Source: Platerodrilus igneus (Eukaryota > Arthropoda > Insecta > Coleoptera > Lycidae). Taken from it: a DNA stretch of 64,000 nucleotides. Made by a program: the position numbers and the translations under genes. The stretch is taken from contig JARFIW010001670.1 of NCBI GenBank assembly GCA_036346225.1, forward strand, positions 3,720,001 through 3,784,000. Reading direction: 5' to 3'. The notes beneath the pieces are model-generated. The model made no database searches and had not been told where the DNA came from. It worked only from the letters and a program-made list of their open reading frames with translations. Below are positions 32,387 to 44,927 of the stretch, piece after piece (the stretch's first letter is position 1; every line of letters begins with the position of its first letter).

Positions 32387-33775
32387 CACTTTTCCTTTTT
32401 TGGAGGGGATAACCAGATAATATTTCATTTCCTTATAAATGATGTAAACATGTTGGAGTTCTTTAACAACCATCAGGTAGCTAATATCTATGTCGAGCCA
32501 GGTAGATACGAAATAGATAGAACAGTATATGGAGACCTAGACCAAGCTATATTAGTCGAATTATTAGAAATTTAGGTTGTGAAGGGTATGTAGAACTTTT
32601 TAGATAAGCACAAAATAGAAAAGAAGTTAGAGCTGCGTCAAACCGACCTTAAGTAAGGTCGAAAACAAAATGATGATGAAAGTAATAAAGACGAAAGTAG
32701 TAGAAACGATAATGTAAATCACCTACAAGTCGTTACATTTCTAAGATTACAGGTTAATTCTATTATTTGCTATTATTATGTATTTGTCATTGTTACACTT
32801 AGTCCTTTGTTGCAAAGGAAATAATCGTGCGTGCGTGAGAACTATTCTCATTTGTATTAGCTAAAAGTATAAGTAGGTCATTTTCCGGAAACAGACATTT
32901 TATTTTGCATAATTTCAGAATTTAAACAAGAAAAGTTAAAAACAAAAAATTAAGAATTAGCATTTACTTGCAAAACAGTTTTCCCGAAACACCAATCGCT
33001 CTTTCCATAAGGAATTTTTAACAACTAAAACTCTGACATTGAAAACAATACTATTGTTTACCAAATTAAATTTTTTTGAAATTACGTTTGTCAATGGAAA
33101 AACCTTTTGTACCTTTCTATTTGATGTTTACTTCTGTGTTTTACTGCTTTATTATTGACAGTTTCTACTATCTTTACCCTTTTTTGAATAGGGTGTCTTT
33201 TATTTTTCTTTATTTTTGGCAAAAGTACATTTTAAAGAGTTGCAAGGTTATAAAGAATCATATTTTGTTCAATCAAAGCTAACTAGAGTACTGCGGTTTT
33301 AGTAAAATTACATTGTTAAATAATACGTATATGTTGACGTCACAGCATTTTTACAATTTTTGTAGTATTCTTCCACGTTTAAAAATATATTATATTAAAT
33401 TTTCGTTTGCACTAAAGTTGTCAAATAATCAGAGGTGTTTTCTAGTGCTATACTGTTTTGAACCATATTCGAGGATGTATTTAAACCAATTATGTGACTG
33501 ACGTCACCAACTTTGTCTTCGTGAGAATGCTACTTTTTAAAAACTTGTGTAACAGGTGTATCCTCACCTAAAATTATAATTAGTAATATTTATAGAAATA
33601 AGTGGTAAAAATGGATTCGGCAAATGTTTATTTGCCCAATTTACTAAATCGTAGTTGTGGGTATCGCCTAATTTAATGGTTGCACCACAATCATGACAAT
33701 AAATATATTTTTATGTGTATACATAATAGTCAAGTATCCCATACAAGAATCAGAGAATTTTGCGAAAAGAGTGGT
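32387..33775. other. Interval without supported genes
   Basis: Frames at 33076-33282 and 33313-33501 lack any recognisable pattern. 32440-32580 has a fairly protein-like open stretch (NNHQVANIYVEPGRYEIDR) that I cannot assign. Confidence 0.4.
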
Positions 33776-33779
33776 TACC

Positions 33780-34810
33780 CCATTATGTGGAATATGATTT
33801 CTTCCAATTATTTCAGATGAATAGAACATACATTTGATATTTTGTTAGCGAATCTCGATTGTGAAGAAATTAGCAAACCACATGTTGGACGTGAAATGCT
33901 CATGCATAGTAAAAGATGTTATTGATGACACTGTGGTGGCTGGGAAAGGGGGAGGCACTGATATCAGTATCCAACAAATTTAATGTTGTTATTTCTGCTG
34001 TGCATCGACCAATTGAAACAGTGCTAACTAAATTAGTTAATTTAATGTCAAAATATATTATGTGGCCTGATAAGCATGAACTAATAACTATAGAAGCTCA
34101 ATTTAATGTAATGAGTGGATATTCCAGTATTTATGTAATACCTCAAAAGCAGTTTTTAATATCACAGTTATTCTATTTAGGAGTAATTGGCGCAATTGAT
34201 GTATGCAATATCGAATTCGAAGCACCTGCTGATTAACAGGAAAGTTATATCGATAGAAAATTGCGACATTCCATAAAATTGCTAGGCATATGCACAACAA
34301 TGAAAATTTTCACTAATATACCGATAGGATTTGCTGGGTCTGTACATGATGCCAGAGTAACCATATACTCTAGTGAAAACTATATGGTAAAAAGTGATCT
34401 TCATTACATGTATTACAGAATTCACAAATTTTCAAGGATATAGAATGTAATCAACATGGTCACTAATATTTTTCAGGTTCAGATTACCATGTATTAGGAG
34501 ATTTGGCGTATACTTTATTAAATTGGTTAATGACACCATATAGGTAGATTAATTTATAACATCGTTATTAAAATACTGTCAAAGTATTTCTTCCAGAACC
34601 GATGGTAACTTAATGGATCATCAAGACGACATAATGTTGATCATAGGCTTGCAAGAGATACGATTAAAAATTGTTTTGGGATTATGAAGTCACGATGGCG
34701 TATTTTAAAATATATAAATGTTAATAGTGTACATAAAGCTGTGAAAGTTATTACATCTACCTAGGTGATACATAACTTTTGCTATATACATAACGATATC
34801 TGGAATAACT
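33780..34810 (+). pseudogene. PIF/Harbinger transposase (HARBI1-like), degenerate
   Basis: Harbinger nucleases cut and paste 3-bp-TSD transposons. Landmarks in order: LMTLWWLGKGEALISVSNKF (33920s), LGVIGAIDVCNIEF (34170-34220, first DDE aspartate), SIKLLGIC, IPIGFAGSVHDARV (34318-34356, second aspartate region), LLNWLMTPYR and FGIMK/LLKSRWRILK-type helix with VIHNFCY near 34760. Stops at about 34234 and 34441 and several shifts disrupt it. Frames 33916-34236 and 34261-34443 are its open remnants. Confidence 0.8.
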
Positions 34811-34869
34811 ATGATAAGGATGATGATGATCAGGTAGAAGAACTATTGTATGTTCAACGCCGACAATGA

Positions 34870-35380
34870 AATGAAACGTAACAATATTGCACTTAGTTTG
34901 TGAATATAAAGCAATTATTTTATAAACAATAGAGGTACAGAATATTGTTGTATTTTATTTACTCAAAACACTAGATAGCTATTATATTGATAACTTTACA
35001 ATAAAAAACGTAATGCAAAATAATCTAATCAATCGCGGTCGCTGCTACTCCTTTTCCTCTTTTTTCTTTACCTTTACTAGTAGAACCAATTAATACCATT
35101 ATTTCATTTTGACGTTGTAGACTTTCTTCTCGCATCATTTCCATCATCCTCTTAAATTCAGATTTACGATTTTCTAAATTTTTTGTATTATGGCTTTTAA
35201 GCTGTCGGAAACTGATATTTTCTTTGGACGGACAGATTTTCTAAGATTATTAAAACGGTTACTTCTATTAAAACTTGGAGTAATACAAATGGGTTATCTT
35301 CGATAGGGACGTTTGGTAATTTGTTAGAGCTTTCTATTGTAGACTGCGGCTCTTCGCTGCTGGTGGATTCCATGGTACCA
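34870..35380. other. Spacer between the two Harbinger-type genes
   Basis: Non-coding AT-rich. Part (35040-35380) may be the decayed C-terminus of the minus-strand partner protein (charged, KR-rich on the minus strand). Confidence 0.4.
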
Positions 35381-35840
35381 CTATCTATTACATTTGGGGG
35401 TGTAATTATATGCTTGTCCCTCTAAAATTTCATCAATTTCATCAAAAGATGGTGGATAATTTATTTTGCCCTCTCCAGTTTGGTTGCATTTTTGCAACAT
35501 TTTCATGTAGGTTGCCTGCATATTTGCGAACATTTGTCTTACCTTTTCCTTACCTTCAAGGCCAAAGCCAACGAAGAAGCTCGTCATATTCATTTGGTTA
35601 GTAATTGTTCACCATATTGTATTTTTTGGCGTTTTTATCTTTAAATTTATTATCAAATTGTTTTCTTAAATTCAATGGCGTTAGGGTTGCATTATGATCC
35701 ATCCCCGTAGGCTTTTTTGCACTTCTCCAAAGTACAGAATCTTGTATCAATTCATCGTTTTGTGAGTAGTTAATTTTGGTATTTTCAACAGCACTACTAT
35801 TACTGCTGGAGCTATCTTTATTATTGAATTTACTTTTCAC
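35381..35840 (-). pseudogene. Myb/SANT-like partner protein of a Harbinger element
   Basis: Two overlapping minus frames make one broken protein. From 35840: a Ser-rich start, then DELIQDSVLWRSAKK...LNLRKQFDNKFKDKNAKKY. From 35593: FGLEGKEKVRQMFANMQATYMKML with TGEGKINYPPSFDEIDEIL. The tryptophan spacing and the final F-ExxEIL-type helix are those of the Myb/SANT-like second protein that helps Harbinger transposases bind DNA. It is convergent to the transposase at 33780-34810, as in autonomous PIF/Harbinger elements. Confidence 0.6.
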
Positions 35841-36766
35841 GATTTCTACATATCTAACGGACGAAATCAGAATCTACTACAAAAAATTACAATAGTATTT
35901 GTAGCTATTTCTTACCATAAGCATATTACTGTAACTCTGAAATCTTCCAAGTCAACTTCATCCATTTCGTTTGGATTTGTATCCATAGTATCAACAATTC
36001 AAGATGTTGGAATTTACAGAGAATAGTTTATGCTTATTTAATAAGCGTCAATATATAGGTTATGTAACTGGATTAAACACAAGTACCGAGTGTGGTTTAA
36101 AACTGCTTGAACGAGCTGCATATCTGACGTTACCGTTGCAACGCTGGAATGCTAAGTTTAAAACATTTTCAAACCGGTTGAAATCGCCGCAACGCGAGAA
36201 AACACCGCCAGATCTAGCGTACTATTTTGCTTATTTTATGAAGTTGAATACAGCAGCAAACCTATATGCCAATCATTATTAACACCATGCGAAAACCACC
36301 ATCCTGCTGCTTCAAGCAAAAATTTGATCTTCAATTTACATGACAATACTTAATTGGGATTATGCAAACGTTTGCAACCCAGAAACGTTTAGTGTTTTAA
36401 CATTTTGGCACTGTGAAATAGCTGTACAGATTTGATAAAGTGAACGAACTTAACTTTTACTAAAATAAACAAAGTATTCTACTTATATGTGCGTTACACT
36501 CACTGCGTTTAATTGTAGAGATAACTGTAATACCTGATGTACACGCAATATAATAATTAGAGACTTCTGCAGTTAATAATATACAACACAATAAAATGCG
36601 TTGGTTGCAAACTATTGATTACAAAAGATTGCGTTTACGAATACACTTCCCCAAGTACAAATCTATTGAGTTAGAAGAAACAAACCGTATTGTCGCGTAC
36701 GCAAATTTATGAAAATATAAATAATAGGCTTAAAATAGACTTTAATAGAGAAAGTTAGAAAGAGCT
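35841..36766. other. Interval upstream of cuticular gene 2
   Basis: The 92-codon frame at 36004-36282 has no recognisable domain. The rest is AT-rich non-coding DNA that should include upstream control sequence of the gene at 36824. Confidence 0.45.
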
Positions 36767-36773
36767 TATATAA
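36767..36773 (+). promoter_or_regulatory. TATA box of cuticular gene 2
   Basis: TATATAA lies 57 bases before the start codon. A plausible initiator (ATCATC, A at about 36799) stands 32 bases downstream. Confidence 0.7.
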
Positions 36774-36823
36774 GCAACTAAATTCAAGTGCAGCAATCAT
36801 CTACATTTTCAGTGTTAGTAAGC

Positions 36824-37418
36824 ATGAACTTAGTGGTAATGAGGTGCAAAACGTTAGTGAATAGAATAATAACAATTATTATTTTAGCCACTTCTGTTAA
36901 TGTTTGGAACAACCCTTCCAGAAAGACAAAATATTAAGGCTAATGTAAAAAGAAGCATTGATTTTGGTTATGATGGATTGAAGCATCACAGTTTAAATTT
37001 CGGCGGAGATGTGCATGATCATTTCAATACAGTCACTGTTACTAAAACAGTTCCGGTACCAGTTCCCCATCCTATTCCATACACGGTAACGAAACGGTAT
37101 CCAGTGCACATTCCAGTAAAAGTACCTGTTGAAATACCAAAACCATACCTAGTACACATTCCTAAACCATATCCCGTCACTGTTGAGAAACATTATCCAG
37201 TTCAAGTTCATAAACCGATTCCGTACGCTGTGAAGGTGCCTATTCACGTACCAGTTGATGTTCCTCATCCTGTACCTGTTCCAAAACCGTATCCAGTAAC
37301 TGTACATGCACCCTATCCTGTTAAAGTACCGTTTCCAATAGTTGTGGAAAAAAAGTTTCCCGTATTTGTTCACGATAATAAAGATTTTGGAAATGGATTT
37401 TATAACCACAAACTTTGA
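36824..37418 (+). CDS. Vajk-like secreted cuticular protein 2 (180 aa, two coding exons)
   Basis: I read exon 1 as ATG AAC TTA GTG (36824-36835), a 52-base phase-0 intron GTAATG...TTTTAG (36836-36887) and exon 2 from CCA at 36888. This gives MNLVPLLLMFGTTLPERQ, a short signal peptide. Without splicing the upstream ATG frame ends after a few dozen codons. The mature part has a short basic region, then VTVTKTVPVPVPHPIPYTVT and about a dozen KPYPV/VPVPKP units, ending VEKKFPVFVHDN. It lacks the long Gly-rich arms of gene 1 but shares VTVTK, the XPYPV core and the four-codon first exon. Probable structural cuticle protein; the intron is unusually short, so start prediction is less certain than the core. 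Confidence 0.82.
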
Positions 37419-37552
37419 GATGCATTTGGAAATCTGAAGAACAACGAAAACTGCTGTACGGCGTATATAAATGATTATTTTAAAGATATGTTTTTGCTCA
37501 TGCTCATGAAATGTAAGTAATAAGGAACTTATTTTATTTTGTAACTGTTTTT

Positions 37553-37558
37553 AATAAA
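37553..37558 (+). promoter_or_regulatory. Polyadenylation signal of cuticular gene 2
   Basis: AATAAA lies 135 bases after the stop codon. Confidence 0.7.
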
Positions 37559-39012
37559 TTAATTTTAGACAAGTAGAAATTAATTTTAAATCTAAAACAA
37601 AAAAAGAGTGATGTCGGAGTTTTAAAATGGTGCATCTTGCATTTAGTGACCTAACAGGAATTCAACTTCTACTTAAATAATTCAGTTAGTAGGGACTACG
37701 CTTAAGTAGTAATTATACAGGGAATTCCTAAATATCATGTACATACCGAAGGGTGTAATTCTTTGGCATATTTTATGATTAAAAATTATATTAAGCTTAG
37801 ATCCGCAAACGCTTCCTTATCGATCCAACATGGTGTCTTGATCGAACAGGGTGTCGGCATTTCATATTTTTTAATTTTTTCTTTATAGCTCCTGCAGTTT
37901 TTAAGATACTTAGATCAAATTTGGGAAACGGGTTACAACATAGGGCTTATATCATTGAGCACCTCTAAAGATTGTGAGAATCTACAATGTCATATTTATT
38001 CAGGGGTAGATTTTAAAATACGAATTGAATTTTTTGTTTCGTTTAGAAACATTTTGTCTGTTTCAGTTTCTTCGTACCTGCGACCCTTATAGAGGAAAAA
38101 AAATAAAAATGATTTTCTGTAAATCGCTAAATAAAATTGAAATTTTTAAAATGGTCTAGATATAAATTTGTATGAAAAATTACAGCACTGACTTTCAAAT
38201 ATTCAAGTTATTATTGTTCTATTAACAAAAATTTTATTAACAATTACTACAATATTTCAAACATAAAATTTTAGTAAAATTATCTAGTCTATTTTTTTTT
38301 CAGAGAGTAGCTGCCGTGAAAGCAATCTTACCACTTTCTCTTTATACCACTTTACACCAGTTAACACTATCTTGATATAGAGAGCTAGCACGGAACCCTC
38401 TTCAGAAATAAAGCCAAATGATTTGCAATGTGGGGGGGGGGGTATAGCCTTAACATTATACAAGTACTCTAATTTACTTCAAAATCTATTATCATGTCCC
38501 GCAGATGTAGTACTAGTCAACACCCAACCAAGAAAACTGGCACATGATATGCTACATACTTTCCAAGACCAGCTGTTAGCCCTCCTTCCCCAGTCATTAA
38601 ACAAATAAAAACTAGCACTTTTTGGCTTATACTTAACACTAACTAGTATAAAATTCGGAGAGCTAGCAGCAAAGCTGTTTCGATATTATGATCTGGAGGT
38701 GGGGATGAAGTAAACTTCCCTATCATTGCAGTGATTTTCTCCAAAACCTAGCTAACACGCAACTAAGAAAACTAGTTCCTCAAGAGCCAATTACTTAGAG
38801 ATCGCTCGTTAGCCCCGACCAGCAATAGCTTTAACCCTCATTACTCAAATTATATAGGTGGGAAAATCTTAATTTTCTTTAGAACCTGTTAACTGCTGCG
38901 ACCTCGACGAATTCTGTATAGTATACTTGCAGAGCGGTTTACTAGCAATAAAACTATAACATTTGATTTTTATCACAAGCTAGATGATGCAATAAGTGAC
39001 TGAATCTTTCGG
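37559..39012. other. Non-coding interval
   Basis: No gene was seen. A run of ten G (about 38433-38442) interrupts otherwise AT-rich DNA. Confidence 0.45.
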
Positions 39013-39048
39013 GTCGACTTGTTTAGAAAATTTTCTAAATAAGTCGAC
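39013..39048. repeat. 36-bp near-perfect palindrome
   Basis: GTCGACTTGTTTAGAAAA is followed directly by its reverse complement with one G/T wobble mismatch. There is no spacer. It can form a 17-pair cruciform or hairpin. Confidence 0.9.
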
Positions 39049-39312
39049 GAATGGTAAATTACCAAAGCCTTCTGCAAGGTTTTTTTCATTTATTGGTCCG
39101 CAAAATATGTAAAGAATATGCGGATGTTTGAAACATTTATCACTTCTATATCCTGAAAATTTTCCTGCCTTTGCCGGGCAAGCATAGGTTAACCGAACTC
39201 ATTGTTTGCTCAACGCATGAAAAATATTTTCATTCAGTTATCTCCTTCAACAAAGTTTTTGAATTATTATTATTAAGGCCCCAATCTGAGGTTAATTATC
39301 ATCGTGTTATAA

Positions 39313-39660
39313 ATGTTTTCGCACCAAATCAGCTCCGGTAGTGTCCCCTATGGGCGATTGACCTGCGACATGAAAAATCAAATTAAAACTTTCAGTATTG
39401 TTAGAGTGGATTTCTCTGATCTTTTTTTCATCAAGACCTACCGTCTCAGAAAGTCCCTAGTCCTTAAAGCCTATATTTGCATTTTTGTCTGTTTTGCCAC
39501 CAAGGCAAGTCATATTGGATTCATCTAAGATCTTTTAACATACGTGTTTCTTGCTACCTTGCGACATTTGGCAGCTCGCTGAAGACGTTGTTATAAATTT
39601 TTAGCGATTGCGGTACTTAGTTCGTAGGTGCCAACCGACAACTTACCAGTTATATACATA
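39313..39660 (+). pseudogene. BEL/Pao integrase fragment
   Basis: The frame 39313-39528 reads YGRLT...VRVDFSDLFFIKTYRLRKS and LKAYICIFVCFATKASHIGF, the integrase core start seen also at 5782-6402 (LKAYICLFVCFSTKAVHLEL). The first catalytic position reads VDF. After a stop it continues with ATLRHLAAR and LAIAVLSS*VPTDN, which correspond to the second-aspartate region but are degraded. It is an isolated fragment of a third Pao-type copy, on the opposite strand to the other two. Confidence 0.75.
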
Positions 39661-41925
39661 GTACTGTCGCGTGCGAAAATATTGTGTGGTTATTTAATCC
39701 GTCATTATTCATTTGGTTGGAGTTATCAGCAACGAAATCAGTTTTAGGTAAAATTGAGTCTCTCTCTTAAATTCTCAGCCAGTTTGTGCTCTGAGTTTCG
39801 ACCATAACGATTTTCAATCTCTAACTCCAGATTATTTTTTAATCACGGAGCTTTTAATTGCACTCTTGATGACGATATATTTCAGGTTACATTACCTATA
39901 CGAAATAGAAGGAAACTTTTTCAAAAGCTCCCACAAGATTTTTAAACTTCCAGGAATCATGAATATTTATTATATTCATTAATTATTATATTATAATTTA
40001 TTATATTTATTATATTCCTTAAAGATGAATTTTCTGGGCTCCCTCAAAGTCGTTCGAATCGAAGAAGTTAAAACTGCCAAGGGATCCATCGTCAAGTTAC
40101 CATTGTCATAACATTTTATTTGTTTATTTTTGTTTTAGTTTTGTTTATATACATATGTACATTTACAGTTGCTTTTTCGTTTAGTGTATAACTTTATTTT
40201 CTTAAAGATCCAATTCCATGCACTTTCATTTACCTCACCACTTCCTTTCCGAAATTCAGCGAATTCGGTGCACGGTATGTTCTGTTATGACAATAGTGAC
40301 TGCCGTTGGTGCAAAGCATTTTAAAGCTCAAAAAATGCGCGCGCAAATATTCAAACCAGTAGAGCGTGACACTTCTTCGCGGAGTCTGACCTAAGCTTTT
40401 GTAGGGTACGATAGCAAAAACAAGCGTGTTTAAGCGCGTGGAACTTTACCAGGGAGGTGCGCCGATGTGTGACTTCATACATCACACAAATCAACAACAC
40501 AGGTCAGTACTGTGCTTTCATATGCCTCTATCATTTCTTTATGCATACAGTGACTTTTAGTATTGCGTGCCGTCCCGGCACCTATTTCCGGTATTTAGCT
40601 GGTAGTCCTATCGAGAAAACTTAACTTTGAATCTAGCTTGTGCATAACAAACAATTTTTTATCTCACAACTTACTTTTGGTGAATTGTAAACTAATGAAC
40701 GCTTTTATGGAACATAATAAAAAAGCTAAATATGTGTTTGAGTTACTAAAAATTCCTTCTAAAAGCTCCTTAAGAGGTGTTGAATATTAGCAAAATATCT
40801 CACGCATAGTAATTTTCACGACACTTATAGAACTGATTTAAGTGAAAAGTTGCAAAAACATATGCAATTGATGTTCTTTTTTACACACGTACTGGTAAAC
40901 TGGAGAACAGTGTTACGAATTTCCCCATCATATTGAGAATATTTGCCACAACCAGTTATAATAGTAAGTTTCAATTTGGAAAAAATGTTCACCAAATTGA
41001 AACTAACCAAATCATTCAGTTGTAATCGCCACTAATTTTGTTACGTGTCAAGTGAACTGGCCTGCAACATGTCTTTTCATTTACTGGATATCAAAGTTAC
41101 TTCTTTTATATCTATAAATCTATTGTATTTTGTATAAGAGTAATACAATTCCTATTCTTTCCAAAATTCGGCCCTGAGTCGTTTATAAATTAATATTTAC
41201 ATTGTTAAAAATAAAATGATTTTCATATGCATAAATACCTTAAGATATTCCTCGGTGATGTTTATCACTCTGGGGGAAATTATTTAAACATGTTCTCTTT
41301 AAGTGACTACGTTATCTATTCTAATTGGATGCAATACATCAGTCGATTTGAATAATCCAATCCCGTGAAAGACGTAAAAGTTCTTGGACAATGGGTAATT
41401 GCTTGGACGCTTTAGTACCGAACTTTACAGACGCAACTCTGTTTTTCGAGAGAGACCTGAAGGCGCTATCTTATCCAGTTAGGTGATAGCTGGTGTTAGT
41501 TTTGTAGCAAATCAGACTAATAAGGAGGGTGGTAGCTATAGCCATACTCACCTCGAATACTAGATCATATTTCTGAAACGACTTTGTCGTTAGTTTTCAT
41601 AATTATGTCTAGCTAGTGTTAGATATAAACAAAAGAGTGCTTCAGTTTTAATTCTTTTTAAATACTGGAGGAACTAACTGTCGATTTTAAAAAATTGCCG
41701 CCATCTTGCTGTGATGTGCTAGCTTTCTTAGTTGGGGTCTCGCTAGATTTAAAGTATGTATTGCTACTTGAAATTATGAGGTCGCATTATTGAATCGACT
41801 GGGATGATAAATAGCACTTCAGATGTGGTAGCAGCTAAGAGAAAAAATCACTCTATAAAGGGGCGTGGGGATGAAGAGATTAACGAACCCATTTGCATGT
41901 ATAGAAATATAGAAATACACAGAGC
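39661..41925. other. Interval without supported genes
   Basis: 39840-39960 may still be Pao-derived (a VTLPIRNRRKLFQKLPQDF-like stretch). The rest is AT-rich non-coding DNA. Confidence 0.4.
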
Positions 41926-41934
41926 TGTTGCGAG

Positions 41935-43475
41935 AATATCTGACGCCCCTAGGTAACAGTAATTTCGCCCTTCCTCTACTTCTCTTTTTTCCTATCTCTG
42001 CTTCTAATATATTCCGCACTATTTCCTCATGCCGTAGTATGCCACCTATCATCCTATCTTTCCTATTTTTTACCGTTTTCTACATATTTCTATCTTCCCC
42101 TACCATTTTTAGTACTTCTTCGTTCTTAAATGTGCCTGTCCATTATATCTTCATCAAATGTCTGTAGGAGCACATTTCAAAGATTTCTACCTTTTTCTTG
42201 TCCGCTTCTCCTACTGTCCAAGCTTCACAGCCGTACAGTGCTGTGCTCCACACATATGTTTTAAGCAATATTTTCCTTGTTTTTATGTTTGTTGTCTTTG
42301 AACACAGTAGTTTCTTTTTCTTGTTAAATTTAGCACGACCTTGTGTTAATCTTTGTTTTATATTTTTTGCGCTTTTTCCATCTTGCGCTATTTGGCATCT
42401 TATATAGCAGAAATCCTTAACCTCTTGTAAGTTCTTGTTACCTATTTGTATTCTTGTTTTTGATTTATTTTCCCCTCCTTTGCATTCTAGTACTTTAGTT
42501 TAATTTTTGTTAATTTTCATACCGTATCTCTCTTTTAGAGCCGTTTCCAATTCATTAAGAGCAGCTTCTAACTCTTTCATGCTACTTTGCTAATACCACT
42601 ATATCATCTACAAATCTAACAATATTAATTTTTTGTCCCTACTTAGTAATTCCAAATGTCTTCTTGCATTTGACAGTATTCATTACCTCTTCAATGTTCA
42701 AGTTAAAAATTAATGGGGATAGGGCACATCCCTGTCTCACCCCTTTCCTAATGTTTACTTCTCTACGTTCCCGCTCTAGTTCTATTACTGCTGTTTGCTA
42801 TTTGTATAAGGTATGTACTATTCGTCTATCCCTATAACTTATTCCAATCTTTTTGAGTATTTCAAACATTTTTTTCCATTTTACAGTGTCGAATGCTTTT
42901 TCCAGATTTACAAACTCTATATACACGCTTTCCCCTTTTTCTATTGTTTTCTCCATTATCACTCTCAGAGCTAAAATAGCCTCCCGTGTTCTCCTGTTTC
43001 ATCTACACCCAAATTGATCTTCTCCTAGTATTTCTTCAGCTTGCTTTTCCATTCGTCTTTGTACAATTCTAGTTAATATTTTTGACACGCGTGCTGTCAA
43101 ACTTATTGTTGAAAATTATCACATCCATTCGCGCCTTTTTTTGGTATAGTTACTATGATGTTACGTTTGAATTCTTTGGGTATCTCGCCTGTCTCATACA
43201 TATAGCTTACAAGTTGGAAGAGATGTTCTGTTACTGCTTGTCCAGCGGCTTTTATAGTTTCTGCTTGCACCTTATCTGTAGCCGGCGCCTTACCATTTTT
43301 CAGACCCGTTAATGTTAATTAAAACTCATCTCTAAGTATAAGATATCCCAAGTCCCAACTTTCAATGTCTGACTCCTGTTCTAATGCAGTTAGTTCCTCT
43401 CCTGCATATAAATTCCCTATATATTCTTGCCATCTACCCACTTTCTCTACATTTTCTAAAGTAGTAGTATCTACA
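41935..43475 (-). pseudogene. RTE-like reverse transcriptase, inverted copy of copy A
   Basis: The minus strand follows copy A from the equivalent of its base 294 (GAGAAAGTGGGTAGATGGC at about 43440) to the equivalent of its base 1775. On the way it shows the same NGKAPATDK-type entry, the GEDQFG region, the QGCALSPL region and the AEIGKKR tail near 41970. Many single-base changes and indels break all frames. Even the chance frame opposite the RT thumb (plus 42198-42407) is shared with copy A's opposite strand, which confirms base-level homology. 5' truncation at about 43475 and loss of the last 3' part leave no element ends. Confidence 0.88.
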
Positions 43476-43707
43476 ATTATAATAAATTATGTGTTAAGAT
43501 GTGAACTAATTTTAAAATTTGTATAGAAACTATTGTCAGTTAAATAATTTTCCTGTTTTGAACAACAAATTTTAGAGATTGGATCACCTTTCGTGAACAA
43601 AATGTTTCCTTGGAATAATATTTTTTTGTGGGCTATGTGACATTTATATTTGTTCTACTAATATAAAATTTTGTTGAAATTTTTCTCAATGTGCTTCAAT
43701 TTCTTAC

Positions 43708-43885
43708 AGTTACAATGTAAAATGGTAAATACTGCAATTCAGAATTGTAAAAATACAATTTAAAGCTATAGAGATTACTATTTAAAATATTTGAAATTTC
43801 AATATAAAATGGTATATATTGCAATAACAAACGTTAAAGGTTACAATTTAAGATGGTAATGATTGCAATTTAAAGTACAAATTGT
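43708..43885. repeat. Degenerate ~44-bp tandem repeat, four units
   Basis: Units begin near 43711, 43754, 43799 and 43842 with TACAAT-TAAAATGG or CAATATAAAATGG, followed by TA--TATTGCAAT. Non-coding. Confidence 0.55.
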
Positions 43886-44732
43886 AATTACTTGCGTCCT
43901 ACTTTTTAATATAAATTTAGAAACTATTACAACCAGCTCTATCAGAATTTGTTAGTGGGAATTGTAATAGTAACAAAAGAAATATTTAAATATTACAATG
44001 TTAATATATGTAATGTTAACACAAACAAAATGGGTAATTTTTACTACACATTTAGCCGAAAAATTAGCATAGTGTATGTTGACAAGTCATATAATAATTT
44101 ACTACAAATCTTTGGTGGATATTACAATAATTTGTTACTGGTTCATATGGAAACACAAATTATAGTAAAATTCAATACAGTTGCAGTACATTTCACAATA
44201 CTCCTATTTCAGGGTTAGTTTGGATATCTAATCATTAATTTGAAATTTAGTAGTTAATTTACAATTAAGGTTATTCGGATTTTAAGCATATTCTGCTTAT
44301 AAATTGTATAATTTATTAGTTCCGCCTGCAGTATCCAGATGTTATTCGATACCAACATTTCAAGCAATTAACTATGGTTATGTAAACAATACAAAAAAGT
44401 TATATACCGAAATCCGATCATTAACATTTCCTAGATCTACTTTTAAAATTAGATTAGGTAATATGATTACATAAGGTATATCTACTTACATAGGAAAGTA
44501 TAAATGATGTAATTAATACTCAAAAAAGGAAGTCCTCGCCCAAACAGATTATATCTTTGATCTTTTTCCTTAATGTACAGCGTACCTATTCGTTTGAATA
44601 AATTGAACATGCGTTCCTACAGATAGCTTAAGTTTATTAGTTACCTAAACTACTGCAAGCATTTCCATTTTTATTTAATCGAATTGCTAAGTGACACGGA
44701 TGCGTTCCTTGCAAGTTGAATTAGAGTGAAGG
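43886..44732. other. Non-coding interval
   Basis: The 89-codon frame 43949-44218 is AT-driven and unrecognised. No other feature was seen up to the hAT boundary. Confidence 0.4.
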
Positions 44733-44927
44733 GAGTGGCGATTCGTGGATCACAAAAAGTGTAGGACGAACCTATACTGTAAGAAAAAGAATTCATGTAC
44801 GCCACTAATGCCACACAACAAAGAAAATCATAAATATTCATAACTACTACCATTTAATGTTACTTAATAATAATGTAAAAATTCAATTGACAAGTCAAAG
44901 AAGAACTGACACCATAATTTAATTTAT

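Noticed and set aside
36004..36282. 92-codon frame upstream of cuticular gene 2
   Set aside because: No motif or splice signals that tie it to the downstream gene; left unannotated.
42198..42407. Plus-strand frame almost identical to the minus-strand frame at 1349-1558
   Set aside because: Conservation is due to the RTE-like RT on the other strand in both copies.
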